Positions 5,951 through 14,202 of a stretch of 24,651 bases of DNA are shown piece by piece. The notes beneath the pieces are model-generated. The model was not told the origin of the DNA, made no database searches, and worked only from the letters and a program-made list of their open reading frames with translations. A program made the position numbers and the translations under genes. How positions within the stretch are numbered: position 1 is the first letter of the stretch; each line of letters starts with the position of its first letter. The DNA is from Flavobacterium sp. (lineage in GTDB: Bacteria; Bacteroidota; Bacteroidia; Flavobacteriales; Flavobacteriaceae). The stretch is from contig JASLHL010000073.1 of the NCBI GenBank assembly GCA_030152225.1, forward strand, positions 1 to 24,651, written 5' to 3'.

Positions 5951-6442
5951 GTTTTTCGGCCATTCGATTAGCTCTAAATCTTTGATATTCCCTTGGTCTA
6001 GGACAAACCGCAACATCGTTCGTACTTGATGAAAACCGCTAATACCCGCAGCACCAGGATTTAAATGCAATACTGCATATTCCGCATCATATTGTACTTT
6101 CAAAATATGAGAATGACCACAAATGTACAAGCCTGGTTTTTCTTTTCTCAATTGATTTTTTACTTGAGTGCGGTATTTTCCGGGATAACCGCCAATGTGA
6201 ATCATATACACTTTCATCCCTTCACAAACAAAAAGCTGCTCTTCTGGAAATTCGATACGCGCTTCTGCATCGTCAATATTGCCATATACCGCTCGTAGCG
6301 GTTTGTACTTCTTAATCTCATCCGTTACTTCGAGATTGCCAATATCCCCCGCATGCCAAACCTCGTCAGCCTGCTTAACGTATTTTAAAATCGACGCATC
6401 AATACAGCTGTGTGTATCGGATAACAATACTATTTTTTTCAT
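5930..6442 (-). CDS. YfcE/MJ0936-family metallophosphoesterase
   Basis: The product is 170 residues, a full-length single-domain calcineurin-like phosphoesterase of the YfcE type. The metal-binding motifs are all present: D9-x-H11 (LSDTHS), G32-D33 (HAGDIG), G54-N55 (VYGNID), H82 (MIHIGGYPG) and G109-H110-S-H112 (ICGHSH). The C-terminal NPGAAG also fits the family. These enzymes hydrolyse phosphodiesters in vitro with bound Mn or similar metals; the natural substrate is generally unknown. No signal peptide, so cytoplasmic. It begins 26 nt after the M64 peptidase stop with no terminator between, so the two are probably cotranscribed. Family is secure, role is not. Confidence 0.92.
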   Translation of the reverse strand: MKKIVLLSDTHSCIDASILKYVKQADEVWHAGDIGNLEVTDEIKKYKPLRAVYGNIDDAEARIEFPEEQLFVCEGMKVYMIHIGGYPGKYRTQVKNQLRKEKPGLYICGHSHILKVQYDAEYAVLHLNPGAAGISGFHQVRTMLRFVLDQGNIKDLELIEWPKNKKTEQV

Positions 6443-6468
6443 TGGTCTAACACTTTATTCAACAACAA

Positions 6469-7752
6469 TTAATCGAGATAAAACTGAATCAGTTTTTTGA
6501 TTGCCTTTTGACATACACCACAGAATCGATCATATTGGTTGGTACGCATACGACACTCTAACGCTCCTTTATAGATTCCATTGCCCTCCAAGCCTTCATA
6601 AACGCCTATTGGGTATTTTTTAGCTTGATCTACTGGGGTAGGAATAGGAGTTTCTTTTTTCAACTGCCCACTCCACTTTGCATCAAAGTCCTTCAGCGTT
6701 GTAATATTTTGCTCCCAAGGTTCAGTTTGATTGGAGATAAAATCGCTCAATACATCTTGTTCGTAAAAATACTCATCCGCTAATCCCGCAAAACTATGCC
6801 CAAACTCGTGAACCACCACAGGTTTAAAATCTGCATGTCCTGTTGTTGTCAAGGTATAAGAATTGTAAATTCCGCCACCACCATATACATCAGTATTGGC
6901 TAGGATAATAATGTGTTCATAGGGAATTCCCGCTAAAAGATCATGTACTTTTTTCAGGCGATTTGTCGTCAAATAGCGCTGAGAATAAAATGTATCAAAA
7001 TTCGATTCAACGGCAGTTTGCTTCCATTCACCTGTGCGTGGTACACTTACTCCAGCATCATGTGATGGGCTTTTTACAGCGATAAAATTAAAGTAATCGC
7101 TAAATTGATCAAAAGGCTGATGTTTGAGTATTTCCTCCACAGACACTTGAGCCGCAGCCCTAAATTGATCCATCTCTGCTTCAGTATATCCCTCGGCAAC
7201 CAATACTACATTAATAGCCTTACTGTTGTCTTTCGCCTGATGAATATACTCATGCGGAGTAACTTCTGCTATGCCTTTATCATGAATCAATATGTCTTGA
7301 GGTTCCACTAGGTGTGTTAACCTACTTTTTTCTTTTCCGTTTTCATCAAATAGCACGACTTCTACTTTGGTTTTTTGCTTGGGAAAAGGAACTAAAAAAA
7401 CATTTTCAAAACTCTTCGTTGTTGTTGCTGCCTCTTCTGTGGACAACCACTCTTGAAATAGCGTACTAAAACTCGTGGTATAAATCAATTGATCCGTTGC
7501 TTCATCATACAGACGCACTTGTCCATTACCTCTCAATGCATTTTCACTTAAGTGATGGGTTCTTCCCGCCCACATCGGATAACGCACCAATTCATCCAAC
7601 AGTATAAACTGTTGCTCAGTATTTCCGCCAAAAATATAATCCAATCGCAAGGTCTTATGCTCGAAATACTGATTAAAATCTTGGGCTTGTGCTACTGTAA
7701 ATAGCCCTCCACATAGTAGGCCTATAACAATCTTTTTTATTTTTCTCATCAT
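6469..7752 (-). CDS. Exported M64-family metallopeptidase (IgA peptidase M64 family)
   Basis: The product is 427 residues from the ATG at 7752. An upstream in-frame TTG (7767) is less likely because MMRKIKKIVIGLLCGG is a good signal-peptide start, with cleavage near VAQAQ. The N-terminal half (about 25-150) is the beta-rich M64 N-terminal domain. The catalytic domain holds the zinc site HEFGHSFAGLADE (His315, Glu316, His319, with Asp326 as a likely third ligand). Two CxxC-like cysteine pairs lie near the C terminus (ALECRMR and RFCGVCQ). The family is named after a Clostridium ramosum IgA protease, but most Bacteroidota members have no proven substrate, so IgA cleavage should not be assumed. 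Export and Zn dependence are inferred. Followed by the phosphodiesterase. Confidence 0.92.
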   Translation of the reverse strand: MMRKIKKIVIGLLCGGLFTVAQAQDFNQYFEHKTLRLDYIFGGNTEQQFILLDELVRYPMWAGRTHHLSENALRGNGQVRLYDEATDQLIYTTSFSTLFQEWLSTEEAATTTKSFENVFLVPFPKQKTKVEVVLFDENGKEKSRLTHLVEPQDILIHDKGIAEVTPHEYIHQAKDNSKAINVVLVAEGYTEAEMDQFRAAAQVSVEEILKHQPFDQFSDYFNFIAVKSPSHDAGVSVPRTGEWKQTAVESNFDTFYSQRYLTTNRLKKVHDLLAGIPYEHIIILANTDVYGGGGIYNSYTLTTTGHADFKPVVVHEFGHSFAGLADEYFYEQDVLSDFISNQTEPWEQNITTLKDFDAKWSGQLKKETPIPTPVDQAKKYPIGVYEGLEGNGIYKGALECRMRTNQYDRFCGVCQKAIKKLIQFYLD

Positions 7753-7925
7753 CGGTATTGTTTTCAAAAAGTAAAAATAGAACTATTTGACTACTTTTTC
7801 TATCTCGATTACGGCAATTTATACTTGCCTTCTCTTTTAACATAAGTAGGTTTGGTTGGGTGAGGATTTGATTAGATTGAGTGAGAATGGTAATCAATGA
7901 AAATCTTTGTTATGAATAATTGCTT

Positions 7926-8002
7926 GAACAACAAAAGCCAAAAAACAAAAGCCAAAAAACAAAAGCCAAACAACAAAAGTCAAACAGCAAAAGCCAAACA
8001 GC
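7926..8002. repeat. 14-bp tandem array built of alternating heptamers
   Basis: Eleven 7-bp units in perfect register. AAAAGCC (one copy AAAAGTC) starts at 7933, 7947, 7961, 7975 and 7989, exactly 14 bp apart, and alternates with AAAAAAC, AAACAAC or AAACAGC. Copies differ by substitutions only, with no indels. Confidence 0.9.
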
Positions 8003-8043
8003 AATCCCCGTTTATATTTTGTTTTAGTGTTCGATGAATCTAA

Positions 8044-8092
8044 AACCACCACTAACCATTCACCACTCACCATTCACGATTCACGATTCATT
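8044..8092. repeat. 7-bp tandem array (ATTCACG-like)
   Basis: Seven consecutive 7-bp units. ATTCACG is at 8072 and 8079, ATTCACC at 8058, ACTCACC at 8065 and ATTCATT at 8086, with diverged AACCACC and ACTAACC to the left. It lies 49 bp before the truA -7 box. Confidence 0.85.
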
Positions 8093-8140
8093 CATCTCCC
8101 TTTTCCTATCCCCCTTTTCTCTTTTTTCCCATTTTTAAAG

Positions 8141-8148
8141 TATATTTG
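8141..8148 (+). promoter_or_regulatory. Promoter -7 box of truA
   Basis: A perfect TAnnTTTG box, TATATTTG, 22 nt before the TTG at 8171. The transcript would start near 8154, which excludes the longer upstream reading frame. No clear -33 TTG. Confidence 0.65.
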
Positions 8149-8170
8149 TAGGCTTAAAACGAGACTTATT

Positions 8171-8908
8171 TTGAGATATTTTATCGAATTTGCGTATAAT
8201 GGTGCGAACTATCATGGCTGGCAACTCCAACCGAACGCTCCTACTATACAGCAAACGTTAACTGAGGCTATTTCGACTCTATTGCGCCAACCAATTGAAC
8301 TAATTGGAGCAGGCAGAACAGATGCTGGTGTGCATGCCAAGCAGATGTTTGCGCATTTTGACTGGGATCACCCTTTGGATAAACCAACGTTAATTCAAAA
8401 AATGAATTCGTTTTTACCTCCTGATATTGTGGTGTACCAGTTTCACGAGGTTGCAGCAGATGCACATGCACGTTTTGATGCAACAGATCGAACATACGAA
8501 TACCACCTGCATTTGTTCAAAGATGCATTTGTACATCCATTGAGCTATTATCACCATCGCGCATTAGATGTGGAGTTGATGAATCAAGCGGCTCAAATTT
8601 TATTTGAATACGAAGATTTTGAGTGTTTTTCAAAAACACATACCGATGTTTTTACCTTCAATTGTACCATTTACAAAGCAGAATGGACGTTCATCAATGA
8701 CAATCAATTGGTTTTCACTGTCTGTGCAAATCGATTCTTACGCAATATGGTACGCGCCATTGTGGGTACGCTCATCAATGTTGGTTTACACAAAATCACC
8801 CTAGATGATTTCAGAGCAATCATCGAAAGCAAAGACCGTGGACAAGCAGGATTCTCAGTTCCCGGAAAAGGCTTATTTTTAACAAAAGTAGGTTACCCTT
8901 ATTTATGA
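8171..8908 (+). CDS. truA: tRNA pseudouridine(38-40) synthase TruA, TTG start
   Basis: The product is 245 residues, the normal length of TruA. The enzyme isomerises U38, U39 and U40 in the tRNA anticodon arm to pseudouridine. The sequence opens (M)RYFIEFAYNGANYHGWQ, the usual TruA start, and the only initiator matching that position is TTG at 8171, set by the promoter box at 8141. The frame continues upstream through the repeat arrays, but that translation has no homologous character. The catalytic aspartate is Asp51 in GAGRTDAGVHA; FLRNMVRAIVGTL and AGFSVPGKGLFLTKVGYP near the C terminus also match the family. The stop overlaps the ABC transporter start (ATGA at 8905-8908), so the two are translationally coupled. 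Confidence 0.95.
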   Translation: MRYFIEFAYNGANYHGWQLQPNAPTIQQTLTEAISTLLRQPIELIGAGRTDAGVHAKQMFAHFDWDHPLDKPTLIQKMNSFLPPDIVVYQFHEVAADAHARFDATDRTYEYHLHLFKDAFVHPLSYYHHRALDVELMNQAAQILFEYEDFECFSKTHTDVFTFNCTIYKAEWTFINDNQLVFTVCANRFLRNMVRAIVGTLINVGLHKITLDDFRAIIESKDRGQAGFSVPGKGLFLTKVGYPYL

Positions 8909-10659
8909 AAAAACTAAACTCCATATCCTTACGCAAAACACTAGCTTATGCCAAACCCTATCAGAGTAGATTCCGTTGGGTGATCTTTTTTGCTATTGCG
9001 TTATCCATTTTTGCTGCGGCTCGTCCGTATATGGTCAAAGAAACCGTTAACCAATATGTACAACCCCAAGATCAAACGGGTCTTTTAATCTATGTGGGAT
9101 TAATGGCTATTGTTTTGATCCTGGAAGTGACCTTTCAATTTTTATTTACCTATTGGGCCAGTTGGTTAGGACAAGATATCGTCAAGGATATTCGCGAAAA
9201 GTTATTTAAAAAAATCATCTCTTTTCGCATGCGCTATTTCGACAATGAACCAGTTGGTAAATTAGTAACGCGTTCTGTATCTGATATTGAATCCATTGCT
9301 AGTATTTTTAGCCAAGGTTTATTTATGATTGTCAGCGACTTACTCAAAATGTTTGTGGTCTTGGCGATTATGTTTTACATGAATTGGAAACTCAGCTGTA
9401 TTGTTTTATTGGCTATGCCTATTTTACTCTATGCCACTCGTGTTTTTCAAATAAAAATGAAAGATGCCTTTCAAGAAGTACGTACGCAAATTGCCAACCT
9501 CAATACCTTCGTACAAGAGCGTATTTCTGGAATGAAAATCGTTCAACTTTTCACCCGCGAAGAGATTGAATACGAGAAATTCAAAGATATTAATGAAAAA
9601 CACAACCAAGCTTGGTTGAAAAATATTCTCTATAACTCCATCTTCTTTCCCATTGCGGATATTGTATCCTCTTTAACTTTGGGGATTGTCATTTGGTATG
9701 GAGGGATGTCGATTGTACAAGGAGACAACCTCACTACCTTTGGAGATTTATTCGCCTATACCATGTTGATTAGTATGCTCTTCAATCCTTTGCGTCAAAT
9801 TGCCGATAAATTTAACGTAATGCAAATGGGAATCATTGCGGCAGAACGCGTGTTTGAAGTATTGGAAATGGATGAGACAATTGAGCAGAACGGAACCATT
9901 CAAGCTCCGTCATTCAAAGGTGATATTTCCTTGAATAACGTACACTTCAGCTATATTCCAGGGGTAGAAGTCTTAAAAGGCATTGATTTGGAAATTAAAG
10001 CAGGACAAACCGTTGCAATTGTCGGTTCTTCAGGAGCCGGAAAATCAACCATTATCAACTTGCTCAACCGTTTTTACGATATTAATGCAGGACAAATTAA
10101 AATAGACGGCATTGATATTCACGATTTTGAACTAGCTTCTCTGCGTCAACAAATTGCTATCGTACTTCAAGATGTTTTCTTGTTTAGCGATAGTATTCTC
10201 AACAATATCACCCTACACGACCCTGCTATTTCAAGAGAATTTGTCATTGAATCAGCGAAGAAAATCGGCATTCACGATTTTATTGTCAACCTACCAGGAG
10301 GATATGATTATGATGTAAAAGAACGCGGGGTTATGTTGTCTTCGGGTCAACGTCAATTAATTGCCTTTTTACGCGCCTATGTGAGTAAACCAAGTATTTT
10401 AATTCTCGATGAAGCAACTTCTTCGATTGACTCTCACTCAGAGGAATTACTTCAAAAGGCAACAGATTACCTCACTCACAATCAAACATCTATTATCATT
10501 GCTCACCGTTTAGCAACTATTGTAAACGCTGATGTTATTATCGTGATGGATAAAGGTAAAATTGTGGAAAAAGGAACACATCAAGAATTACTAACCTATG
10601 AAAATGGGTACTATAGAAATCTATATGAATCTCAATTTAAGGTAGTTGAATCAGCGTAA
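8905..10659 (+). CDS. MsbA-like ABC exporter half-transporter (fused membrane and ATPase domains)
   Basis: The product is 584 residues, the standard size of a type IV ABC exporter half that works as a dimer. The membrane domain spans about 20-315 with six predicted helices. The nucleotide-binding domain spans about 338-580: Walker A GSSGAGKS (374-381), Q-loop Gln422, signature LSSGQ (478-482), Walker B ILILDE (498-503) and H-loop His534 (AHRL). The second glycine region of the signature is intact, so ATP hydrolysis should be functional. Substrates of this group are often lipids or amphipathic drugs; nothing here identifies the cargo, so I do not call it msbA. Overlaps truA by 4 bp and is followed by its own terminator. 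Confidence 0.92.
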   Translation: MKKLNSISLRKTLAYAKPYQSRFRWVIFFAIALSIFAAARPYMVKETVNQYVQPQDQTGLLIYVGLMAIVLILEVTFQFLFTYWASWLGQDIVKDIREKLFKKIISFRMRYFDNEPVGKLVTRSVSDIESIASIFSQGLFMIVSDLLKMFVVLAIMFYMNWKLSCIVLLAMPILLYATRVFQIKMKDAFQEVRTQIANLNTFVQERISGMKIVQLFTREEIEYEKFKDINEKHNQAWLKNILYNSIFFPIADIVSSLTLGIVIWYGGMSIVQGDNLTTFGDLFAYTMLISMLFNPLRQIADKFNVMQMGIIAAERVFEVLEMDETIEQNGTIQAPSFKGDISLNNVHFSYIPGVEVLKGIDLEIKAGQTVAIVGSSGAGKSTIINLLNRFYDINAGQIKIDGIDIHDFELASLRQQIAIVLQDVFLFSDSILNNITLHDPAISREFVIESAKKIGIHDFIVNLPGGYDYDVKERGVMLSSGQRQLIAFLRAYVSKPSILILDEATSSIDSHSEELLQKATDYLTHNQTSIIIAHRLATIVNADVIIVMDKGKIVEKGTHQELLTYENGYYRNLYESQFKVVESA

Positions 10660-10681
10660 TCACTATCCTATACAACGATAC

Positions 10682-10718
10682 AAAAGAGGTCTGTTTATAC
10701 ACAGTCCTCTTTTTTTTT
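10682..10718 (+). terminator. Terminator of truA-ABC transporter operon
   Basis: A 12-bp stem with one T-T mismatch (arms 10683-10694 and 10701-10712, loop TTATAC) is followed by a run of T to 10718. The rest of the gap up to 10904 shows only short direct repeats (ATTATTCAAAAA twice near 10743; TAGATAAA twice near 10855). Confidence 0.85.
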
Positions 10719-10904
10719 GCTTCTTAGGGAGTCAAAAGCTTCATTATTCAAAAAAAAATTATTCAAAAATACAGTTTGGTCTATTTATTGGTAGATAGTA
10801 AAAAACAGTATTCAGGTGTATATCAAGGAGATGTACAATTTATGGCTCTTCCTAGATAAACTTAGATAAAGCACATCTCATCCGTAGAATAAAAAACATT
10901 GAAC

Positions 10905-12380
10905 ATGGCCTATACATTAGAACCGATTAAACCGATCCCCACTGCAATTGCTGTATCCCTAACCTTGCTTATTTGCTTTTGCATTCCAGTTCCCGAAGGT
11001 GTAGCCCCTAATGCTTGGCATTTACTAGCGCTATTTGTTGGCACCATCGCTGCGATTATAGGAAAAGCATTGCCCATTGGCGCTGTTTCTATTGGTGCAA
11101 TTGCCTTGGTTGCCATAACAGGTGTCACCAATCCAGGGAACTCCAAAGCAGCCTTAGTTGATGCATTAAGTGGTTTTTCTAATGATTTAATTTGGCTGAT
11201 TGGTATTTCAATCATGATTTCCATTAGTTTGTGTAAAACAGGATTAGGTGCTAGAATTGGGTATTTTCTCATTTCGTTATTCGGCAAAAAAACGCTGGGT
11301 ATCGCCTATGCCCTAGCCTTTGCAGAAACCATCTTAGCACCTGTCACTCCGAGTAATACAGCTCGTGGAGGTGGAATTATCTATCCCATCATGCGTTCTA
11401 TTTCTGAGAGCTTTGGCTCCCGTCCAACAGAAGAATTGAGAAAACGCATTGGGCGTTATTTATCTTTGGTCAACTACAATACGAATCCCATTACCTCGGC
11501 CATGTTTATTACAGCAACTGCACCTAATCCTTTAATTGTCAGTTTAATCTATGAAGGAACAGATGCGGGTTTTCACTTATCTTGGGGAATGTGGGCCGTA
11601 GCTGCCTTTGTTCCTGCTCTTTTTTCATTGCTGATTATGCCTTTGGTTATCTACAAAATATGCCCACCTGAAATTAAGAAAACCCCAGATGCTCCCGTAT
11701 TTGCGAAAGCGCAATTGAAAGAACTAGGACCTTTTTCACTACCTGAAAAAATCACCTTGAGTGTCTTTGTGCTCTTACTTTTACTTTGGGCAGGCGTTCC
11801 TGCACTATTTTTAGGGGATGATTTTATTGTACAGCCTACAACCGCTGCTTTTATTGGTTTATCCATCCTCTTAGCAACAGGCGTGCTCACTTGGGATGAT
11901 ATTCTCAAAAACAAAGGGGCTTGGGACACTATTGTTTGGTTTGCCGCGCTAGTGATGATGGCAAGTTTTTTAGGCAAATTAGGACTCGTCTCTTGGTTAG
12001 CCCAAACCGTTGGTACGGGAATTAATCACCTTGGAGTCAATTGGATTACTGGCACCTTGCTCCTGCTACTCGTATACGTGTATTCACATTACTTTTTTGC
12101 CAGCACAACTGCTCATATTACAGCGATGTTTGCCGCCTTTTTTGCCGCAGGGATCGCTTTAGGAACTCCACCGATGCTACTTGCCTTACTCCTCGGATTT
12201 TCGTCTTCTCTTATGATGTCGTTAACCCATTACGGTACGGGAACCGCCCCCATTATATTTGGTGCGGGTTATACCACCCTTGCAGAATGGTGGAAAGTCG
12301 GTTTTGTTATTAGTCTTGTAAACTTATTCATTTGGATTACCATTGGGGGTCTATGGTGGAAACTCCTAGGCTACTGGTAG
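10905..12380 (+). CDS. DASS-family anion:sodium/dicarboxylate transporter
   Basis: The product is 491 residues from the ATG at 10905 (a TTG two codons upstream is unlikely). It is a polytopic inner-membrane protein with about 12-14 hydrophobic segments, of the divalent anion:Na+ symporter family (TC 2.A.47). The SNT motif is visible at Ser150-Asn151-Thr152 (VTPSNTARGGG), followed by TNPITSAMFITATAPNPL. The second half-repeat has HYGTGTAPIIFG. The sequence is closest in character to the CitT/TtdT/YbhI and plastid 2-oxoglutarate/malate translocator branch, which exchange C4-C5 dicarboxylates or tricarboxylates, but the substrate cannot be read from sequence. Monocistronic with its own terminator. 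It lies beside lpdA, though a metabolic link is only suggestive. Confidence 0.88.
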   Translation: MAYTLEPIKPIPTAIAVSLTLLICFCIPVPEGVAPNAWHLLALFVGTIAAIIGKALPIGAVSIGAIALVAITGVTNPGNSKAALVDALSGFSNDLIWLIGISIMISISLCKTGLGARIGYFLISLFGKKTLGIAYALAFAETILAPVTPSNTARGGGIIYPIMRSISESFGSRPTEELRKRIGRYLSLVNYNTNPITSAMFITATAPNPLIVSLIYEGTDAGFHLSWGMWAVAAFVPALFSLLIMPLVIYKICPPEIKKTPDAPVFAKAQLKELGPFSLPEKITLSVFVLLLLLWAGVPALFLGDDFIVQPTTAAFIGLSILLATGVLTWDDILKNKGAWDTIVWFAALVMMASFLGKLGLVSWLAQTVGTGINHLGVNWITGTLLLLLVYVYSHYFFASTTAHITAMFAAFFAAGIALGTPPMLLALLLGFSSSLMMSLTHYGTGTAPIIFGAGYTTLAEWWKVGFVISLVNLFIWITIGGLWWKLLGYW

Positions 12381-12417
12381 TCTGACATTACCTTACTTGT
12401 TTTATTATTTTACCTCG

Positions 12418-12449
12418 GCGTGAGATTTCTCCATAATCTCACGCTTTTT
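12418..12449 (+). terminator. Terminator of the DASS transporter
   Basis: A 10-bp perfect stem GCGTGAGATT / AATCTCACGC with a 7-nt loop is followed by five T. Confidence 0.88.
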
Positions 12450-12590
12450 GTTTCTATTATCCCCTATTGTATTAGAAGATGAACAACAATTTAAATCATT
12501 ACTTACAAATTATACGCTAAAACACATAAACAAAGAAGTTCAATTTACAATTCTATAATTTACAGTCCCACAACTTTTCAAACTCGAAAG

Positions 12591-12623
12591 TTTCAAGTAC
12601 GAAAATAATTGATTATTTTCGTA
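12591..12623 (+). promoter_or_regulatory. Candidate lpdA promoter overlapped by a perfect 12-bp dyad
   Basis: A perfect inverted repeat (TACGAAAATAAT at 12598-12609, its complement at 12612-12623, 2-nt centre) ends 25 bp before the lpdA ATG. It covers a promoter-like element: TTTC at 12591-12594, 19 nt, then TATTTTCG at 12614-12621 (one mismatch to TAnnTTTG). A dyad covering the spacer and -7 box suits a repressor operator. It could also form an mRNA hairpin, but no T run follows, so it is not a terminator. Confidence 0.5.
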
Positions 12624-12648
12624 GCGTAAAATATAGAAATACATACAT

Positions 12649-14040
12649 ATGAAATTCGATATTATTGTTTTAGGAAGTGGCCCTGGAGGGTACGTTACTG
12701 CGATCAGAGCCTCTCAATTAGGTTTTAAAGTAGCGGTAGTTGAAAGAGAAAACTTAGGAGGTATTTGCTTAAACTGGGGATGTATTCCGACAAAAGCGCT
12801 TCTAAAATCTGCACAAGTGTTTGAATACTTGAAACATGCATCTGATTATGGTCTGACAATTAATGGAGAAGTTGATAAAGATTTCGACGCTGTAGTTGCA
12901 CGTTCACGTGGAGTTGCTGCTGGAATGAGCAAAGGTGTTCAATTCTTAATGAAAAAGAACAAAATTGAAGTTATCGATGGATTTGGAAAAGTAAAACCAG
13001 GTAAGAAAGTTGACGTAACAGATAAAGAGGGCAAAGTAACTGAATATTCTGCTGATCATATTATCATCGCAACTGGAGCTCGTTCTAGAGAATTACCTAA
13101 CTTACCACAAGATGGTGCAAAAGTAATTGGATACCGTCAAGCCTTGACTTTACCTAAACAACCAAAGAAAATGATCGTTGTAGGTTCTGGTGCAATTGGT
13201 GTTGAATTTGCTTATTTCTATAATGCAATGGGTACAGATGTAACGGTTGTTGAATTTATGCCAAACATCGTTCCTGTTGAGGATGAAGACATTTCTAAAC
13301 AATTCGAGCGCTCATTGAAAAAAGCGGGAATTAAAGTAATGACGAATGCTTCTGTTGAAAAAGTAGACACGACTGGTGAAGGAGTAAAAGCTACGGTAAA
13401 AACAGCAAAAGGAGAAGAAATCATCGAAGCAGATATCGTTTTATCTGCTGTTGGTATCAAAACGAATATTGAAAATATCGGTTTAGAAGAAGTGGGAATT
13501 GCTACAGATCGCGATAAAATCTTAGTAAACGATTTCTACCAAACGAATATCCCTGGTTACTATGCTATTGGAGACGTTGTTCCTGGACAAGCCTTAGCAC
13601 ACGTTGCTTCTGCAGAGGGAATCTTATGTGTTGAAAAAATCGCAGGTCATCATGTAGAACCATTAGATTACGGAAATATCCCTGGATGTACGTATGCTAC
13701 ACCTGAAATTGCTTCTGTTGGTTTTACAGAGAAAAAAGCAATCGAAGCAGGATACGAAATCAAAGTAGGAAAATTCCCTTTCTCAGCTTCTGGAAAAGCA
13801 CAAGCTGGAGGTACACCTGATGGATTCGTAAAAGTTATTTTTGACGCTAAATACGGAGAATGGTTAGGATGCCACATGATTGGAGCTGGTGTAACGGATA
13901 TGATTGCTGAAGCAGTTGTAGCACGTAAATTAGAAACAACAGGATATGAAATCTTAAAAGCAGTTCACCCTCACCCAACGATGAGTGAAGCAGTAATGGA
14001 AGCTGTTGCTGATGCTTACGGCGAAGTAATCCACTTGTAA
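12649..14040 (+). CDS. lpdA: Dihydrolipoyl dehydrogenase (E3)
   Basis: The product is 463 residues, typical length. This flavoprotein reoxidises dihydrolipoyl groups of the pyruvate, 2-oxoglutarate and branched-chain dehydrogenase complexes or the glycine cleavage system, passing electrons to NAD+. Visible are the FAD dinucleotide motif GSGPGG (9-14), the redox disulfide Cys40/Cys45 in GGICLNWGCIPTKA, the NAD motif GSGAIG (179-184), the second FAD motif YYAIGDVVPG, and the C-terminal catalytic dyad His442/Glu447 in HPHPTMSE. No fused lipoyl domain. It stands alone without E1 or E2 genes nearby, so it may serve several complexes. Flanked by a dyad-containing promoter and a strong terminator. 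A mercuric- or glutathione-reductase identity is excluded by the HPHPT end and overall pattern. Confidence 0.96.
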   Translation: MKFDIIVLGSGPGGYVTAIRASQLGFKVAVVERENLGGICLNWGCIPTKALLKSAQVFEYLKHASDYGLTINGEVDKDFDAVVARSRGVAAGMSKGVQFLMKKNKIEVIDGFGKVKPGKKVDVTDKEGKVTEYSADHIIIATGARSRELPNLPQDGAKVIGYRQALTLPKQPKKMIVVGSGAIGVEFAYFYNAMGTDVTVVEFMPNIVPVEDEDISKQFERSLKKAGIKVMTNASVEKVDTTGEGVKATVKTAKGEEIIEADIVLSAVGIKTNIENIGLEEVGIATDRDKILVNDFYQTNIPGYYAIGDVVPGQALAHVASAEGILCVEKIAGHHVEPLDYGNIPGCTYATPEIASVGFTEKKAIEAGYEIKVGKFPFSASGKAQAGGTPDGFVKVIFDAKYGEWLGCHMIGAGVTDMIAEAVVARKLETTGYEILKAVHPHPTMSEAVMEAVADAYGEVIHL

Positions 14041-14070
14041 TCTCAATTGAAATTTACTTTTCAAAATATA

Positions 14071-14101
14071 AAAAAGTCTGTCGATAATCGACAGACTTTT
14101 T
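14071..14101 (+). terminator. Terminator of lpdA
   Basis: A long perfect stem AAAAAGTCTGTCG (14071-14083) with its complement at 14089-14101 and a 5-nt loop. The right arm ends in T. Confidence 0.88.
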
Positions 14102-14143
14102 GCTTTTATCTTCTTTTGGATTAACCTTTTTTACCCCCATTCT

Positions 14144-14175
14144 TTTGGATAGAAAAACATAATTACTTATATTTA
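14144..14175 (+). promoter_or_regulatory. Promoter of the 66-residue membrane protein
   Basis: TTTG at 14144-14147, 20 nt, then TATATTTA at 14168-14175 (one mismatch to TAnnTTTG), 27 nt before the ATG at 14203. The -33 element lies in the second copy of an 11-bp direct repeat, TTCTTTTGGAT (14111-14121 and 14140-14150). Confidence 0.5.
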
Positions 14176-14202
14176 AACTTGTTAACCCAAATAAATTTAA
14201 TT

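Larger units (their letters stand above)
7753..8170. other. Gene-free stretch with two heptamer-phased arrays
   Basis: This 418-base gap between the M64 peptidase and truA holds no convincing gene. It contains the divergent 5' regions of both genes, a short dyad GGCAA/TTGCC (7813-7829), two phased 7-bp repeat arrays (7926-8002 and 8044-8092) and the truA promoter. An open frame that continues truA upstream through the repeats is not a real extension. Confidence 0.7.

Noticed and set aside
6469..7752. IgA protease as a virulence factor
   Set aside because: Family membership is clear but most M64 members have no shown IgA activity; the name alone is not evidence.
7926..8092. Possible CRISPR array
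   Set aside because: Units are 7 or 14 bp with no unique spacers of about 30 bp, and no cas genes are present.
8027..8170. N-terminal extension of TruA
   Set aside because: It translates the heptamer array, lies upstream of the promoter box and does not match the family.
12544..12564. Possible further heptamer repeat before lpdA (TTTACA twice)
   Set aside because: The two copies are 15 bp apart, out of 7-bp phase.
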